Shown: one piece after another, positions 51,086 through 60,157 of the stretch
Position numbering within the stretch: position 1 is the stretch's first letter
Layout: the number at the start of each line of letters is the position of its first letter
Source: Ruegeria arenilitoris
Lineage (GTDB): Bacteria > Pseudomonadota > Alphaproteobacteria > Rhodobacterales > Rhodobacteraceae
Assembly (NCBI RefSeq): GCF_013031355.1
Contig: NZ_WPZO01000003.1
Span: 62,001 to 126,000 of the forward strand
Reading direction: 5' to 3'
DNA: 64,000 nucleotides
Position numbers and translations under genes: made by a program
Notes under the pieces: generated by a model
Told to the model about the DNA's origin: nothing
What the model saw: the letters and a program-made list of their open reading frames with translations, nothing else
The model's database searches: none

Positions 51086-52645
51086 CTAGAAATCCGTCGG
51101 CGCCCCACCTTCGGCCTTCCGTCGGGTGACAAATTCGGCCAATTCTTCGCGGATACCCTCATCCATCGCCGGCGGCTCAAAGCTGGTGATGATTTCCTTG
51201 AACATGTGATGCGCTCGTTCCGCCGTCCAGATACCGCCCGCAACATTCCACCCTTCGTAGTTTCTCCAATCGCTGAGGAACGGCTGGTAAAACGCCGTGG
51301 AGTAACGGTCCTGCGTGTGCTGAACGCCAAAGAAGTGGCCATCATTGCCGACCGCGCGGATCGCCTCCAGAGCGATCTCATCCGGTCCGGTCGCAGTTAC
51401 CTCGGGCTGCATATAGCGTTGGATTTGCTGCAGGATTTCGCAGTCCATGATGAATTTCTCGGGGCTGGCGATTAGCCCGCCCTCAAGCCATCCGGCCGCG
51501 TGATAGACCATGTTGGTGCCCGACTGTACGGCGGCCCACAGAGAGTTCGATGTCTCCCACACCGATTGCCCGTCCGGCACGTTGGCCGCACATACCCCCG
51601 ACGACCGCATCGGCAGACCGTAGAACCGGGCCATCTGCCCGGTCATCTGAGTAGACCGCATATATTCGGGTGTGCCAAAGGCCGGAGCCCCCGACTTCAT
51701 GTCCACATTGGACGTGAACGTCCCAATCACGCAGGGAATTCCCGGACGGACATATTGGAACAGAGCAATCGCACACAGCGCTTCGGCCAGAGATTGCGCC
51801 ACAGCCCCGGCCATCGTCACCGGCGCCATCGCCCCGGCCAAGGTGAACGGAGTCACCACGATCGCCTGCCCCCGACGTGCCAGACGCAGACATCCGTCAA
51901 TCATCGGGTGATCATGTTTCAGCGGAGAAGTCGAGTTGATGTTGGTGTACATCCGCGGCGTGGCTTCGAACTCTTCATGGCTCAGGCCGCCCGCGATTCT
52001 GACCATCTCCATCACGTCTTCGACGCGCTCCTTACCCAGCGAATAGGCGTGCATCGCTTTGTCGGTCAGCGTGAGTTTATCGTACAGGACGTCCAGATGC
52101 CGGATGCTGGCATGGATATCGACCGGCTCAACCGGGTAGCCCCCAGCAAAGTGGATACAGTTGAAATACTGCGTCAGTTTCAACAGGTTCCGGCACATCT
52201 CGCGATTGCCGGGAACCTTGGTGCCAATCTCCATGTCCCAGTAGTTTGGCGGAGAAGACACGTTGCCGAACACCATGTTCCGGCCACCGATTTCAATCGT
52301 CCGGTCCGGGTTTCGTGGCGTAATGGTAAAACGCGATGGCGCCTTGGATACCATCTCCATAACGAAATCCCGGCCCATGCGGATATTGCTGCCGTCGATT
52401 GTACATCCGGCCTGGCGCAGGATGCCGATTGCTTCTTCGTTGTAGAACTCGATCCCGATCTCTTCGAGGATACGCATAGCGCCATCGTGGATCGCCTCGA
52501 TCCCATCCTGATCCAGCGGTTCGGTCGGCTTGTCGATATTGATCGGAGGGTTAAACGGCATCTGGTCGATGACAGCGCTGCCCCTGCGTTCAGCGGCACC
52601 GGCCCGTCCCCCACTGCGACGTTTGCGCGTTTTCGTGTCAGCCAT
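51086..52645 (-). CDS. MttB-family methyltransferase (non-pyrrolysine)
   Basis: This 519-residue protein is a member of the trimethylamine methyltransferase family. It is a continuous frame without internal TAG, so no pyrrolysine is used. Non-pyrrolysine members demethylate quaternary amines such as glycine betaine or proline betaine. The start at 52645 follows GGAGGA. An alternative start lies 11 codons upstream. No corrinoid protein gene lies next to it in the window, so the partner is elsewhere. The substrate is not readable from sequence. Confidence 0.88.
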   Translation of the reverse strand: MADTKTRKRRSGGRAGAAERRGSAVIDQMPFNPPINIDKPTEPLDQDGIEAIHDGAMRILEEIGIEFYNEEAIGILRQAGCTIDGSNIRMGRDFVMEMVSKAPSRFTITPRNPDRTIEIGGRNMVFGNVSSPPNYWDMEIGTKVPGNREMCRNLLKLTQYFNCIHFAGGYPVEPVDIHASIRHLDVLYDKLTLTDKAMHAYSLGKERVEDVMEMVRIAGGLSHEEFEATPRMYTNINSTSPLKHDHPMIDGCLRLARRGQAIVVTPFTLAGAMAPVTMAGAVAQSLAEALCAIALFQYVRPGIPCVIGTFTSNVDMKSGAPAFGTPEYMRSTQMTGQMARFYGLPMRSSGVCAANVPDGQSVWETSNSLWAAVQSGTNMVYHAAGWLEGGLIASPEKFIMDCEILQQIQRYMQPEVTATGPDEIALEAIRAVGNDGHFFGVQHTQDRYSTAFYQPFLSDWRNYEGWNVAGGIWTAERAHHMFKEIITSFEPPAMDEGIREELAEFVTRRKAEGGAPTDF

Positions 52646-52765
52646 TTGATCCTCCGGAACTTGCTTAATCCTATGCAAGCCCCGAAGAGGGGTGTCTGGC
52701 CGCTCTGTCTGCGACAGTCTATGTCGGTTTCTTATTCCGAAGCGCCGAAATTAACCGCCGCGCGA

Positions 52766-53458
52766 TCAGTTTTTGGACAACCAGTCGGGAATATGCCCGA
52801 TATCCGGCAGCACAACATCCGCCATCGGCGCCAGCGCCTCAGCCGGAGCCATTCCCGTGAGGACTCCGATCGTGGTCATCCCGGCGGCGCGCCCGGCCTG
52901 CAGGTCATGCAGGCTGTCACCGACCATCGCGACCCGTTCCGGGTCTACGCCCACATGGGTCGCAAACGCCAGCAACTGTCCGGGACCCGGCTTGAACCCG
53001 TGGCCACTGTCATAACCCGCGACAAAATCGAAATGGTCTCGAATCCCGACCGAAGCCAGATGCTGCAACGCGGGCATCTCTCCGTCATTCGTTGCAACAC
53101 CAAGTTTGAACCCGGCCTGCCGCAACCCTTCGAGAAATGGTTCCAACGGAACCGCCTGCGCCTGCGGGGCCGAGGCCGATTCGGCGTTCAGCACATCGAT
53201 CAGCTCGTCCTGCGTCATATCTGGCAAATGCGGAGCGAGGTCCGCGGCGATTTCCTCGACCGTTCCAGCGATGACGATGCTATCTTCGGAATAGGTGACC
53301 TGCTCAAGATCGAACCCGATCACCCGACCCAGTTCGGCGGCGCGCTCGTGGTCACCTTCGGCCAGACGCAGTACCATGTTGCGCCCAAATGCGCCCCAAG
53401 TATTGGCAAAATCAAACAAGGTTCCGTCCTTGTCGAACAGGATCGCGTCGATGGGCAT
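52766..53458 (-). CDS. HAD-superfamily phosphatase (Gph-like)
   Basis: This 230-residue protein has L-F-D-K-D-G-T-L (motif I), A-T-N-D-G-E (motif II) and V-G-D-S-L-H-D (motif IV). The variant F-D-K-D-G-T and the cap length match the phosphoglycolate phosphatase-like group. The start at 53458 follows GCAGGAG. It stands between mttB and a DUF3572 gene. Confidence 0.88.
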   Translation of the reverse strand: MPIDAILFDKDGTLFDFANTWGAFGRNMVLRLAEGDHERAAELGRVIGFDLEQVTYSEDSIVIAGTVEEIAADLAPHLPDMTQDELIDVLNAESASAPQAQAVPLEPFLEGLRQAGFKLGVATNDGEMPALQHLASVGIRDHFDFVAGYDSGHGFKPGPGQLLAFATHVGVDPERVAMVGDSLHDLQAGRAAGMTTIGVLTGMAPAEALAPMADVVLPDIGHIPDWLSKN

Positions 53459-53483
53459 TGAATGCTCCTGCAAGGTTGTTGGA

Positions 53484-53768
53484 TCAGGTCCAGTGAACGT
53501 CGGCGCCACCGGACAACACCGCACGGGCCTGACCGGGCTGATCATAGGGCACGGAGTTAGCGTCACAGAAAGCGATCACCCACGAATCGTCAAGCATTAG
53601 AAACTCCAGCACCGATCCCAGGAATTCCGGTTCACCCGCCCGGTCGCGCAGGTCCTGCGCCGCGGCGCCGGTAGACCCCAGAAAAATCGGCAACAATTCA
53701 CCGTTACCGACCAACCAGCCTAGAACATTGAGCGCCAGCGTTTCTGCAGATTGGGTGGAGATTGACAT
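53484..53768 (-). CDS. DUF3572 family protein
   Basis: This 94-residue protein has the DUF3572 pattern: A-L-N-V-L-G-W-L-V-G near the start, then L-P-I-F-L-G-S-T-G, F-L-G-S-V-L-E-F-L and F-C-D-A. It has no signal peptide and no known function. It is found mainly in Alphaproteobacteria. It is 25 bases upstream of the HAD gene on the same strand, and often lies by pleD in this group, as here. Confidence 0.85.
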   Translation of the reverse strand: MSISTQSAETLALNVLGWLVGNGELLPIFLGSTGAAAQDLRDRAGEPEFLGSVLEFLMLDDSWVIAFCDANSVPYDQPGQARAVLSGGADVHWT

Positions 53769-53855
53769 AAAATTGCCCCGGATCAGGTCACGGAAAGGGT
53801 TTGTTAACCAGACTCATAAACACTTTGGCAACGCATGCAATCAATGGTGACTGAT

Positions 53856-55256
53856 ATGTCCGTGCAGGGAACCATCCTTGTCCTCGATGGGACCTCAACC
53901 AATCGCATCATGCTGAAGGTCCAATTGACGGCAGCATGGTACCACGTCGTACAGGGCGAAAGGCTTCAGGGTCTCGCCGGGCTGTTGCGGCGCGCCAAAC
54001 CCGATCTGGTGCTGTCATCTCAGACCTTGCCGGATGGCACGGCGGCGGATGTCAAAAGGCTGGTCTTGGCTGATCCGGATCTGATCGGCGTGCCGGTGGT
54101 TGCGATCGCGCCGCAAAACGACAAGGCCGCCCGGTTGACGGCCTTGGCGGACGGATTGGACGATGTTCTGGTGCACCCGTTCAAAGACACGTTCCTGCTG
54201 GCCAGAGTGCGCAGCCTGTTGCGCGCACGGGCTGAAACGCAGGATCTACATGTGGAATCCGGTTCGCATCCCATCGGATTTGCGGAACCCAGCGCCTCGC
54301 CCCTCATACCACCCAAGACGGCCAGCGTGGCCATTCTGACGCAAACCGCCCGAACCGGGGCGTTGTGGCAGAGCGCCCTGTCGAAACGCACGCGGCACAA
54401 CCTGTCGGCGCATACTACGACAAATCTGCAGGGCGTTTTGTCCGGGCCTGTGCCGGACGCCATCATCTTTGAAATCAGCGCGGACCCATCGGGCCTTAAC
54501 CTTCTGGCCGATCTGAAATCCCGCAGCACCACCCGGCATACGGTTCTGATCGGAGTTCTTGCCGAGGGCAATGCCGCACTGGCGTCTGAGGCACTCGACC
54601 GGGGCGCCGATGCGATCTGCATGGACGGGTTCTGTGCGGAAGAGGCGCTGTTGCGTCTGGACAGCCAGATCCAGCGCAAAACCCGGTTGGATCAGATGCG
54701 CGCCTCGCTGCGACGTGGATTGGTCGAGTCCTGGGTGGACCCTCTGACTGGGTTGCACAACCGCCGCTATGCGATGCGCGCGATGGATCAGATCGCCCAT
54801 CAGTCCACCCGCACCGGAAAAGGCTTTGCCGTGATGCTGGCCGATCTGGACCACTTCAAGGCCATCAACGACAAGTTCGGCCATACCGGCGGGGATCTGG
54901 TGCTGACCGAGGCGGCCAGACGGTTGAAGCAGACCGTCGGCTCAGCCGGTTTCATTGCCCGGATCGGAGGGGAAGAGTTCATGATTGGCCTGTCAGAGAC
55001 CACGCAGGCTCAGGCCCTCAAGCTGGCCCGCAGCCTGTGTGACTGCATCCGCGAGATGCCTTTCGACCTGCCGGACGCCCCTGCCCCTGTCCCGGTCACG
55101 ATCAGCATTGGGTTGATCGCACCCCAGCTCAATGTGGCCTCACCATCGCATCAGCCCGCTAGGTTGGAAGGGTTGATCAAATCGGCCGACACCGCGCTCT
55201 ATGCCGCCAAGACCGCCGGGCGCAATCAGGTTCGGGTCCGGCAAAGCGCGGCCTGA
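53856..55256 (+). CDS. pleD: PleD-like diguanylate cyclase with a degenerate first receiver
   Basis: This protein of about 466 residues has two receiver-like domains and a GGDEF domain (active site G-G-E-E-F near residue 376). In the first receiver the phospho-Asp position reads S-S-Q-T-L-P instead of L-D-V-x-x-P, the second acidic residue is Gly (V-L-D-G) and the Lys is His (V-H-P-F). The second receiver is also divergent. So a phosphorylation-based switch, as in Caulobacter PleD, is unlikely. The start could be 53835, 53844 or 53856; the last matches the family. It is divergent from the DUF3572 gene. Confidence 0.88.
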   Translation: MSVQGTILVLDGTSTNRIMLKVQLTAAWYHVVQGERLQGLAGLLRRAKPDLVLSSQTLPDGTAADVKRLVLADPDLIGVPVVAIAPQNDKAARLTALADGLDDVLVHPFKDTFLLARVRSLLRARAETQDLHVESGSHPIGFAEPSASPLIPPKTASVAILTQTARTGALWQSALSKRTRHNLSAHTTTNLQGVLSGPVPDAIIFEISADPSGLNLLADLKSRSTTRHTVLIGVLAEGNAALASEALDRGADAICMDGFCAEEALLRLDSQIQRKTRLDQMRASLRRGLVESWVDPLTGLHNRRYAMRAMDQIAHQSTRTGKGFAVMLADLDHFKAINDKFGHTGGDLVLTEAARRLKQTVGSAGFIARIGGEEFMIGLSETTQAQALKLARSLCDCIREMPFDLPDAPAPVPVTISIGLIAPQLNVASPSHQPARLEGLIKSADTALYAAKTAGRNQVRVRQSAA

Positions 55257-55261
55257 GACTG

Positions 55262-55735
55262 TTAATCCTTGTGCTTACGGCCGTGACGTTTGCGCTGCAC
55301 CACCTCTTGCAGGCGGTCTGCGTAAATCTGGCGTTCGGCATCCGTCATCGCAGTGATCCGGTCCAGCCATTCCTTCTGCAACGCGCCTTGCAACTCTGCC
55401 ATAGACTGAGCCTGTTGTTGCAGCAGGGCCTGAACAACTGTTGGATCGAACGGCTCAGCCCGCAATGCGGCCTCCAGCGCGGCAAAATCTTGTGCCCGGA
55501 GTTTTGCCCCCTTCACATGCCGCTCGGACAATTCCCCGCGCAGGGCTTTCCGATCCTCTTTCGGCAGCGCCCGATAAATCGCCGGTCCGAACCCGGGAGG
55601 CGGCTTGCCGCGATCCCCACCCTTGACCCGGTAAACCGTGCCCAGAGCAACCCCGACCACCAATAGGTTCAGCGCCAGCGATACGGCCAAAAGAACCGTT
55701 ACCCACCGTCTTTTGGGCTTGGTATTATCGCTCAT
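55262..55735 (-). CDS. Spy/CpxP-like periplasmic metal-sensor protein, membrane-anchored
   Basis: This 157-residue protein has one N-terminal membrane helix (residues 11-33) and a helical extracytoplasmic domain of the heavy-metal-resistance (Metal_resist) family, with several LTXXQ-like helices. The last residues are basic (K-R-H-G-R-K-H-K-D). Family members bind metals or chaperone envelope proteins. It is last in a four-gene operon, overlapping the preceding gene by 4 bases. Confidence 0.8.
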   Translation of the reverse strand: MSDNTKPKRRWVTVLLAVSLALNLLVVGVALGTVYRVKGGDRGKPPPGFGPAIYRALPKEDRKALRGELSERHVKGAKLRAQDFAALEAALRAEPFDPTVVQALLQQQAQSMAELQGALQKEWLDRITAMTDAERQIYADRLQEVVQRKRHGRKHKD

Positions 55736-56082
55736 TCGGCGTCCTCCAGAAATGTTGTGTCCAGGCCAAGGTCAGCGACCACAAAGCTGGTCTCCTGCGG
55801 GTAGATAATCGTTGCCGGGTCGGGCAGAAACTCTGGCGCTGACAGTCCGATCCAAACCCCTGCTGCGCTAGCCGCAACAAGGCCGCTCATGCTCTGCCAG
55901 CCTCCGATCCCGTCCAGTATCCGCGACCAGACAGAGCGCGGCTGTGCGGTAGGCTTCAGCCGGTCCAGACGCACCGTTTCAGCATCCGTCAGAATGCGCA
56001 CCGCCAGATCATCGGGCAGTTCGGGTCGGGTTTGCCGTGCTTGGGCAAACAACTGGTCAAGTTCCGTGTTGTTCTCAGCCAT
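55732..56082 (-). CDS. Single-helix membrane protein, probable anti-sigma factor
   Basis: This 116-residue protein has a cytoplasmic N-terminal part of about 70 residues, one membrane helix near residues 72-90, and a short periplasmic tail. No zinc-binding anti-sigma motif (H-x-x-x-C-x-x-C) is present. Its place directly after an ECF sigma gene, with 8 bases of overlap, suggests an anti-sigma role. The start at 56082 is used because upstream codons lie inside the sigma gene. Confidence 0.65.
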   Translation of the reverse strand: MAENNTELDQLFAQARQTRPELPDDLAVRILTDAETVRLDRLKPTAQPRSVWSRILDGIGGWQSMSGLVAASAAGVWIGLSAPEFLPDPATIIYPQETSFVVADLGLDTTFLEDAE

Positions 56083-56686
56083 CTTCGTACCCCAGTTCAT
56101 CCTGCCGCCCGGCCAATATCGCCGCCAAGGCGCGTTTCCCACGCGCAGTCAGGCTTTCCACCGCTTCCGTCGAAACACCCATGATCCCTGCGATTTCCGG
56201 GTTGGGCAACTCCTCGATATGCCGCAAGATTACCGCCTGCCGTTGGCGGTCCGGCAGTTGCGATAACGCCGCCTGCAGTGCATCCTTTCGCGCCGCGTCC
56301 TGCAATCGATCCGCTGCGCTGAGATCGCCGTCCTCGGGCTCGGGCACATCGTCGAGCCGGTCCGGCCGTTTCTTGCGCTGTATGTCCACACACAGGTTCA
56401 GCGTCACGCGGTAGAGCCAGGTTGACACTTTGGCCTGACCGGGCACCCAATTCGGCGCCAACTGCCACAGCCGCATCATCGCGTCCTGTGTCACGTCTTC
56501 GGCTTCGGCCCGGTTTCCCAGCATACGCATAGCAACTGACAAACACCGCGGCGCCAACCGATCAGTCAGTTCGCGTGCAGCGGCAGCATCGCCCTTGGCG
56601 AACTGCCGCAACAACGCATCGTCCGACATATCCGCGGCGCAAGACGCGCCACGGATTTCGTGCAGGGGGGAGGTCAGATCCTCCAT
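56075..56686 (-). CDS. ECF sigma factor
   Basis: This 203-residue protein has region 2 (D-A-M-M-R-L-W-Q and S-T-W-L-Y-R-V-T-L-N-L-C) and region 4 (L-P-D-R-Q-R-Q-A-V-I-L-R-H-I-E, then E-I-A-G-I-M-G-V-S-T-E-A-V-E-S). An alternative start is at residue 20 (M-S-D-D-A-L-L). It follows the EF-hand gene by 6 bases and is coupled to the putative anti-sigma gene. Confidence 0.88.
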   Translation of the reverse strand: MEDLTSPLHEIRGASCAADMSDDALLRQFAKGDAAAARELTDRLAPRCLSVAMRMLGNRAEAEDVTQDAMMRLWQLAPNWVPGQAKVSTWLYRVTLNLCVDIQRKKRPDRLDDVPEPEDGDLSAADRLQDAARKDALQAALSQLPDRQRQAVILRHIEELPNPEIAGIMGVSTEAVESLTARGKRALAAILAGRQDELGYEDG

Positions 56687-56692
56687 CCTTCA

Positions 56693-57160
56693 TCAGCTGT
56701 CGTCAGAGCCCGCCTTGCCGTGCTTTTTGTGCTTTCGGCCCATCCGCTCTTTTGCATCGGCATATTCCTGTTCCGAGATCGTTCCGCTGTTATCCGCGTC
56801 GATACGGTCAAACATCTTGCCAGCGCGGCGCGGTTTGGGCAACTCGTCCTCGCTCAGAAAACCGTCCTTATTGGCGTCTTGCCTTTCGAACATCTTGGTC
56901 ACGCGGTCATTGGCTCTCTTCTGCGCCGCGGCCTGCATTTCCTCGACGCTCAGCTTACCGTCGCCATTCGTGTCGGCCTCGGTAAATTTCTGCGTCCGGT
57001 GGGCCTCCATCTCTTCCTTGGTCAGTTGACCGTCACCATTGGCGTCCAGTTCTTGGAAGCTCACAGGTTCGCGATCTTTCGGACCGGCCGCCAGAACCGA
57101 AGTGCCTGTGACTGCAACGGCCGAGATCAGGATGGCCGGAATGAATTTCGCGCTTTTCAT
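56693..57160 (-). CDS. Exported EF-hand protein with four calcium loops
   Basis: This 155-residue protein has a signal peptide ending A-L-A (V-L-A-A-G) and four EF-hand loops: D-A-N-G-D-G-Q-L, D-T-N-G-D-G-K-L, D-A-N-K-D-G-F-L and D-A-D-N-S-G-T-I. All have Asp, Asn/Gly and acidic residues at the ligand positions. It ends with a basic and His-rich tail. The start at 57160 is set by the signal peptide. It is the first gene of the operon with the ECF sigma factor, 6 bases away. Confidence 0.9.
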   Translation of the reverse strand: MKSAKFIPAILISAVAVTGTSVLAAGPKDREPVSFQELDANGDGQLTKEEMEAHRTQKFTEADTNGDGKLSVEEMQAAAQKRANDRVTKMFERQDANKDGFLSEDELPKPRRAGKMFDRIDADNSGTISEQEYADAKERMGRKHKKHGKAGSDDS

Positions 57161-57360
57161 ATCGTTTTCCCTTTGTTTTGCGGCCCCATCGCCGCTGCTC
57201 ACATAGGTTCAAACGGCTCGACCAGCGGGTTCCGTCGCAAAAATCTCAAATATTTTGACGGCCGGTTGCAGCCAACCTAAGTCACAAAGCGCCGCACCCC
57301 CCTTTTCTGCGGAATAAAACAAGCGCATTATCCTGCGCAATCGAACGCGCGAGTTTCAGA

Positions 57361-57756
57361 ATGACAGATCAGACGATCGACGCCATGACCGAGAATGACC
57401 GGCCGACACGGCCTGCTTTGATCAAAGGGTTTCGCGGCCGTTGCCCAAAATGCGGCGAGGGCAAGATTTTGCACGGCTACCTGAAGGTCAACGATACCTG
57501 CAGCGATTGCGGGCAAGAGCTGTTTCATCACCGGGCAGATGACGGCCCGGCCTATCTGACCATTCTGCTGGTTGGCCACCTGCTGGCTCCGGCGCTGCAC
57601 GTGACATATGTCGAGTTTCGCCCCGAGCCCCTGACAATGTTCCTGATCTTTGCCATCGGATGCACGGCGCTGTCGCTGTTCCTGCTGCCCCGGCTGAAAG
57701 GCGCGATGATCGCCTATCAGTGGGCGCGTCGGATGCACGGGTTTGAAAAAGCGTAA
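57361..57756 (+). CDS. DUF983 membrane protein with a zinc ribbon
   Basis: This 131-residue protein has a zinc-ribbon start (C-P-K-C-G-E-G at 29-35 and C-S-D-C-G at 47-51) and two membrane helices. DUF983 proteins are widespread in Alphaproteobacteria without assigned function. The gene precedes a Nudix gene in the same direction. Confidence 0.85.
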   Translation: MTDQTIDAMTENDRPTRPALIKGFRGRCPKCGEGKILHGYLKVNDTCSDCGQELFHHRADDGPAYLTILLVGHLLAPALHVTYVEFRPEPLTMFLIFAIGCTALSLFLLPRLKGAMIAYQWARRMHGFEKA

Positions 57757-57784
57757 TGGCCCACGTGAACAGGTCGATCAGCAT

Positions 57785-58486
57785 ATGACAGAAGACAAAT
57801 CAGCGATACGGAACGCGGCAACAGTCATCGTTCTGCGGGACCGTTTGACCGAACCGACGATTTTGATGGGACAGCGCGGCGCGAAAGCCGTCTTCATGCC
57901 CAACAAGTTCGTGTTTCCCGGTGGTGCGGTCGATGCGGCGGACAGAGACATCCCTCTGGCCGCCCCCATGCCCGAGCTTTGCCGCGAACGGCTGGACGAG
58001 AGGTCCGAACCGGGGCTCCAGACTGCGCTGGCGGCGGCGGCAATCCGTGAGTTGTGGGAAGAAACCGGTTTGATTCTGGGTGAACCCGGCACGTGGGACG
58101 ACACGGTGCCCGAGGATTGGCAGGGCTTTGCCTCCATGGGGTTCCGCCCCGCTGCCGATGCCCTGCAGTTCGTGTTCCGCGCAGTAACGCCGCCTGGCCG
58201 CCCCCGCCGCTTCGACGCGCGGTTCTTTCTGGTCGATGCCAGCGCAATTCAGGGCGATCTGGACGATTTCAGCCGCGCCTCGGATGAGTTGTCCCACCTG
58301 CAGTGGGTACCCCTCAACCGCGCGCGCGATCTGGATCTGCCGTTCATCACCGAGGTGGTTCTGGCCGAAATCGCAGCCCGGGTTTCAAACCCCGAGCCGC
58401 CTGAAACCGTGCCCCTCTACCTGCATACCGAGGAACAAAGCCTGTTTCTGCAGCTCAAAGGCTATCCGATGCCGGACGCCGACTAG
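57785..58486 (+). CDS. Nudix hydrolase
   Basis: This 233-residue protein shows the Nudix box: G-G-A-V-D-A-A with the long insertion, then A-A-I-R-E-L-W-E-E-T-G-L at about residues 95-107. Such enzymes hydrolyse nucleoside diphosphates linked to other moieties. The start at 57785 is chosen over the frame extension that overlaps DUF983. Confidence 0.88.
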   Translation: MTEDKSAIRNAATVIVLRDRLTEPTILMGQRGAKAVFMPNKFVFPGGAVDAADRDIPLAAPMPELCRERLDERSEPGLQTALAAAAIRELWEETGLILGEPGTWDDTVPEDWQGFASMGFRPAADALQFVFRAVTPPGRPRRFDARFFLVDASAIQGDLDDFSRASDELSHLQWVPLNRARDLDLPFITEVVLAEIAARVSNPEPPETVPLYLHTEEQSLFLQLKGYPMPDAD

Positions 58487-58489
58487 GCG

Positions 58490-60157
58490 TCACTTCATCC
58501 GGCTGATCACTGTGGTCACTTCGGGCTTTTTGCCAATCTCGGCCTTGGCGGTCTGACGGACGATGCGGCGCATGGCTTCTTCCAGCTTATCATCGTCGCG
58601 CAAAGTCTTGGCGTCCGCACGCATCAGGAACTGGTTCAGATCCTCTTCCAGCACTTCGACCAGCGCGGCCTTGGAGGTTCCGATCTCGGGCAGACCCATC
58701 GTATCGCACCACGGCTCGCCCAGAGGCTCGTCCTCTTCGTCCAGAATGACTGTCACCGTCACGTGCCCGTTCAGAGCCATGCGGATACGATCGCGAACTA
58801 TCCCGTCCAGCGCACCGACCTTGACGGTACCGTCCAGATAGGTGCGACCGGTTTCGATATAGTCAGCCACCTTGGGTTCATTGCCGGTCAGGTCCAGCAT
58901 CGTGCCGTTCACGGCCAAGATGCCCGTGCGTCCACCGGCCTCGGCCAGCTTGGCGTGTTCGCGCAGATGCCGGTGTTCGCCATGCATCGGGATCACCATC
59001 TGCGGGTCGATCAGCGCGTGCACTCTCTCAAGATCGGGACGATTGGCATGGCCGGACACATGGTACAGGCCCGAGCTGTCGTCCACCACGTCCACGCCCT
59101 TTTCACTGAGCTGGTTGATGATGAAGATTACGCCACGCTCGTTGCCGGGAATGGTTTTGGACGAGAACAGGAACAGGTCGCCCTCTTTCAGCTCGATCCC
59201 GCGATACTTGCCACGCGCCAGTTGCGCGCTGGCGGCGCGGCGTTCACCCTGGCTGCCGGTCACGATCAGCATCAGGTTCTGGCGCGGCAGGTCCACGGCC
59301 TCTTCGGCGCTGACGACTTTGGGGAAATCCGACAGAATGCCGGTTTCGGTCGCCGCTTCGATCATCCGCCGCATCGCACGACCCAGCAACACGACCGAGC
59401 GCCCAGCCCGCGCGCCCGCTTCGGCCAGCGTTTTCACCCGCGCTACGTTCGAGGCAAAAGTGGTCGCTACCACCATGCCCTCGGCGCTTTCGACCAGCTT
59501 GGTGATCTCGGGGCCCACCTCGGATTCCGAGCGGCCATCATGGGGCGAAAACACATTGGTGCTGTCACAGACCAGCGCTTTGACGCCGGGTTTGGCAACT
59601 TCGGCCCACAGATCAGGATCGAACGGCTCACCCACCACCGGGTTTGTATCCAGCTTGAAATCCCCGGAATGCACGATCCGGCCTTCGGGTGTATCGATCA
59701 CCAGCGCCGCGCTTTCGGGGATCGAATGCGAAACCGGCAGGAACCCAACCTTGAACGGGCCAACGGAAATCTGTTCGGGCCAAGCGGAAACCGTCTGAAC
59801 CGCGTCCTCCGGGTGACCATGTTCTTCCATCTTGCGGCGCGCAATATTGGCAGTGAAGGCACGCGCATAGACCGGAGCCCCCAGTGCTTCATAACAATGC
59901 GCAACGGCACCCACATGATCCTCATGCGCGTGGGTGACGAACACGGCATCCAGCCGGTCAGCCCGTTCCTGCAGCCATGAGATATCGGCGTGGATCAGAT
60001 CGACACCGGGCGTCGTGTCCATGTCCGGAAATGTCACCCCCAGATCCACGAGGATCAGCCGCTCCTGCCCTGGCTTGCCGTAGCCATAGACATAGGCGTT
60101 CATCCCGATTTCACCGGCACCGCCCAGCGGCAGATAGATCAGTCGTTCACTGCTCAT
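58490..60157 (-). CDS. rnj: Ribonuclease J
   Basis: This 555-residue enzyme has the MBL motif H-A-H-E-D-H at about 75-80, a beta-CASP domain (S-G-H-A motif) and the RNase J C-terminal domain. It processes rRNA and mRNA from 5' ends. It overlaps the coaX stop by 4 bases, a common alphaproteobacterial arrangement. Confidence 0.95.
   Translation of the reverse strand: MSSERLIYLPLGGAGEIGMNAYVYGYGKPGQERLILVDLGVTFPDMDTTPGVDLIHADISWLQERADRLDAVFVTHAHEDHVGAVAHCYEALGAPVYARAFTANIARRKMEEHGHPEDAVQTVSAWPEQISVGPFKVGFLPVSHSIPESAALVIDTPEGRIVHSGDFKLDTNPVVGEPFDPDLWAEVAKPGVKALVCDSTNVFSPHDGRSESEVGPEITKLVESAEGMVVATTFASNVARVKTLAEAGARAGRSVVLLGRAMRRMIEAATETGILSDFPKVVSAEEAVDLPRQNLMLIVTGSQGERRAASAQLARGKYRGIELKEGDLFLFSSKTIPGNERGVIFIINQLSEKGVDVVDDSSGLYHVSGHANRPDLERVHALIDPQMVIPMHGEHRHLREHAKLAEAGGRTGILAVNGTMLDLTGNEPKVADYIETGRTYLDGTVKVGALDGIVRDRIRMALNGHVTVTVILDEEDEPLGEPWCDTMGLPEIGTSKAALVEVLEEDLNQFLMRADAKTLRDDDKLEEAMRRIVRQTAKAEIGKKPEVTTVISRMK

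Noticed and set aside
51500..53461. A 653-codon plus-strand open frame
   Set aside because: It lies antisense to the mttB and HAD genes, which have clear family motifs, and its own product shows no recognisable domain. High GC content with third-position bias produces such frames.
58763..59980. A 405-codon plus-strand frame
   Set aside because: It is antisense to ribonuclease J, and its composition is that of a mirror frame.
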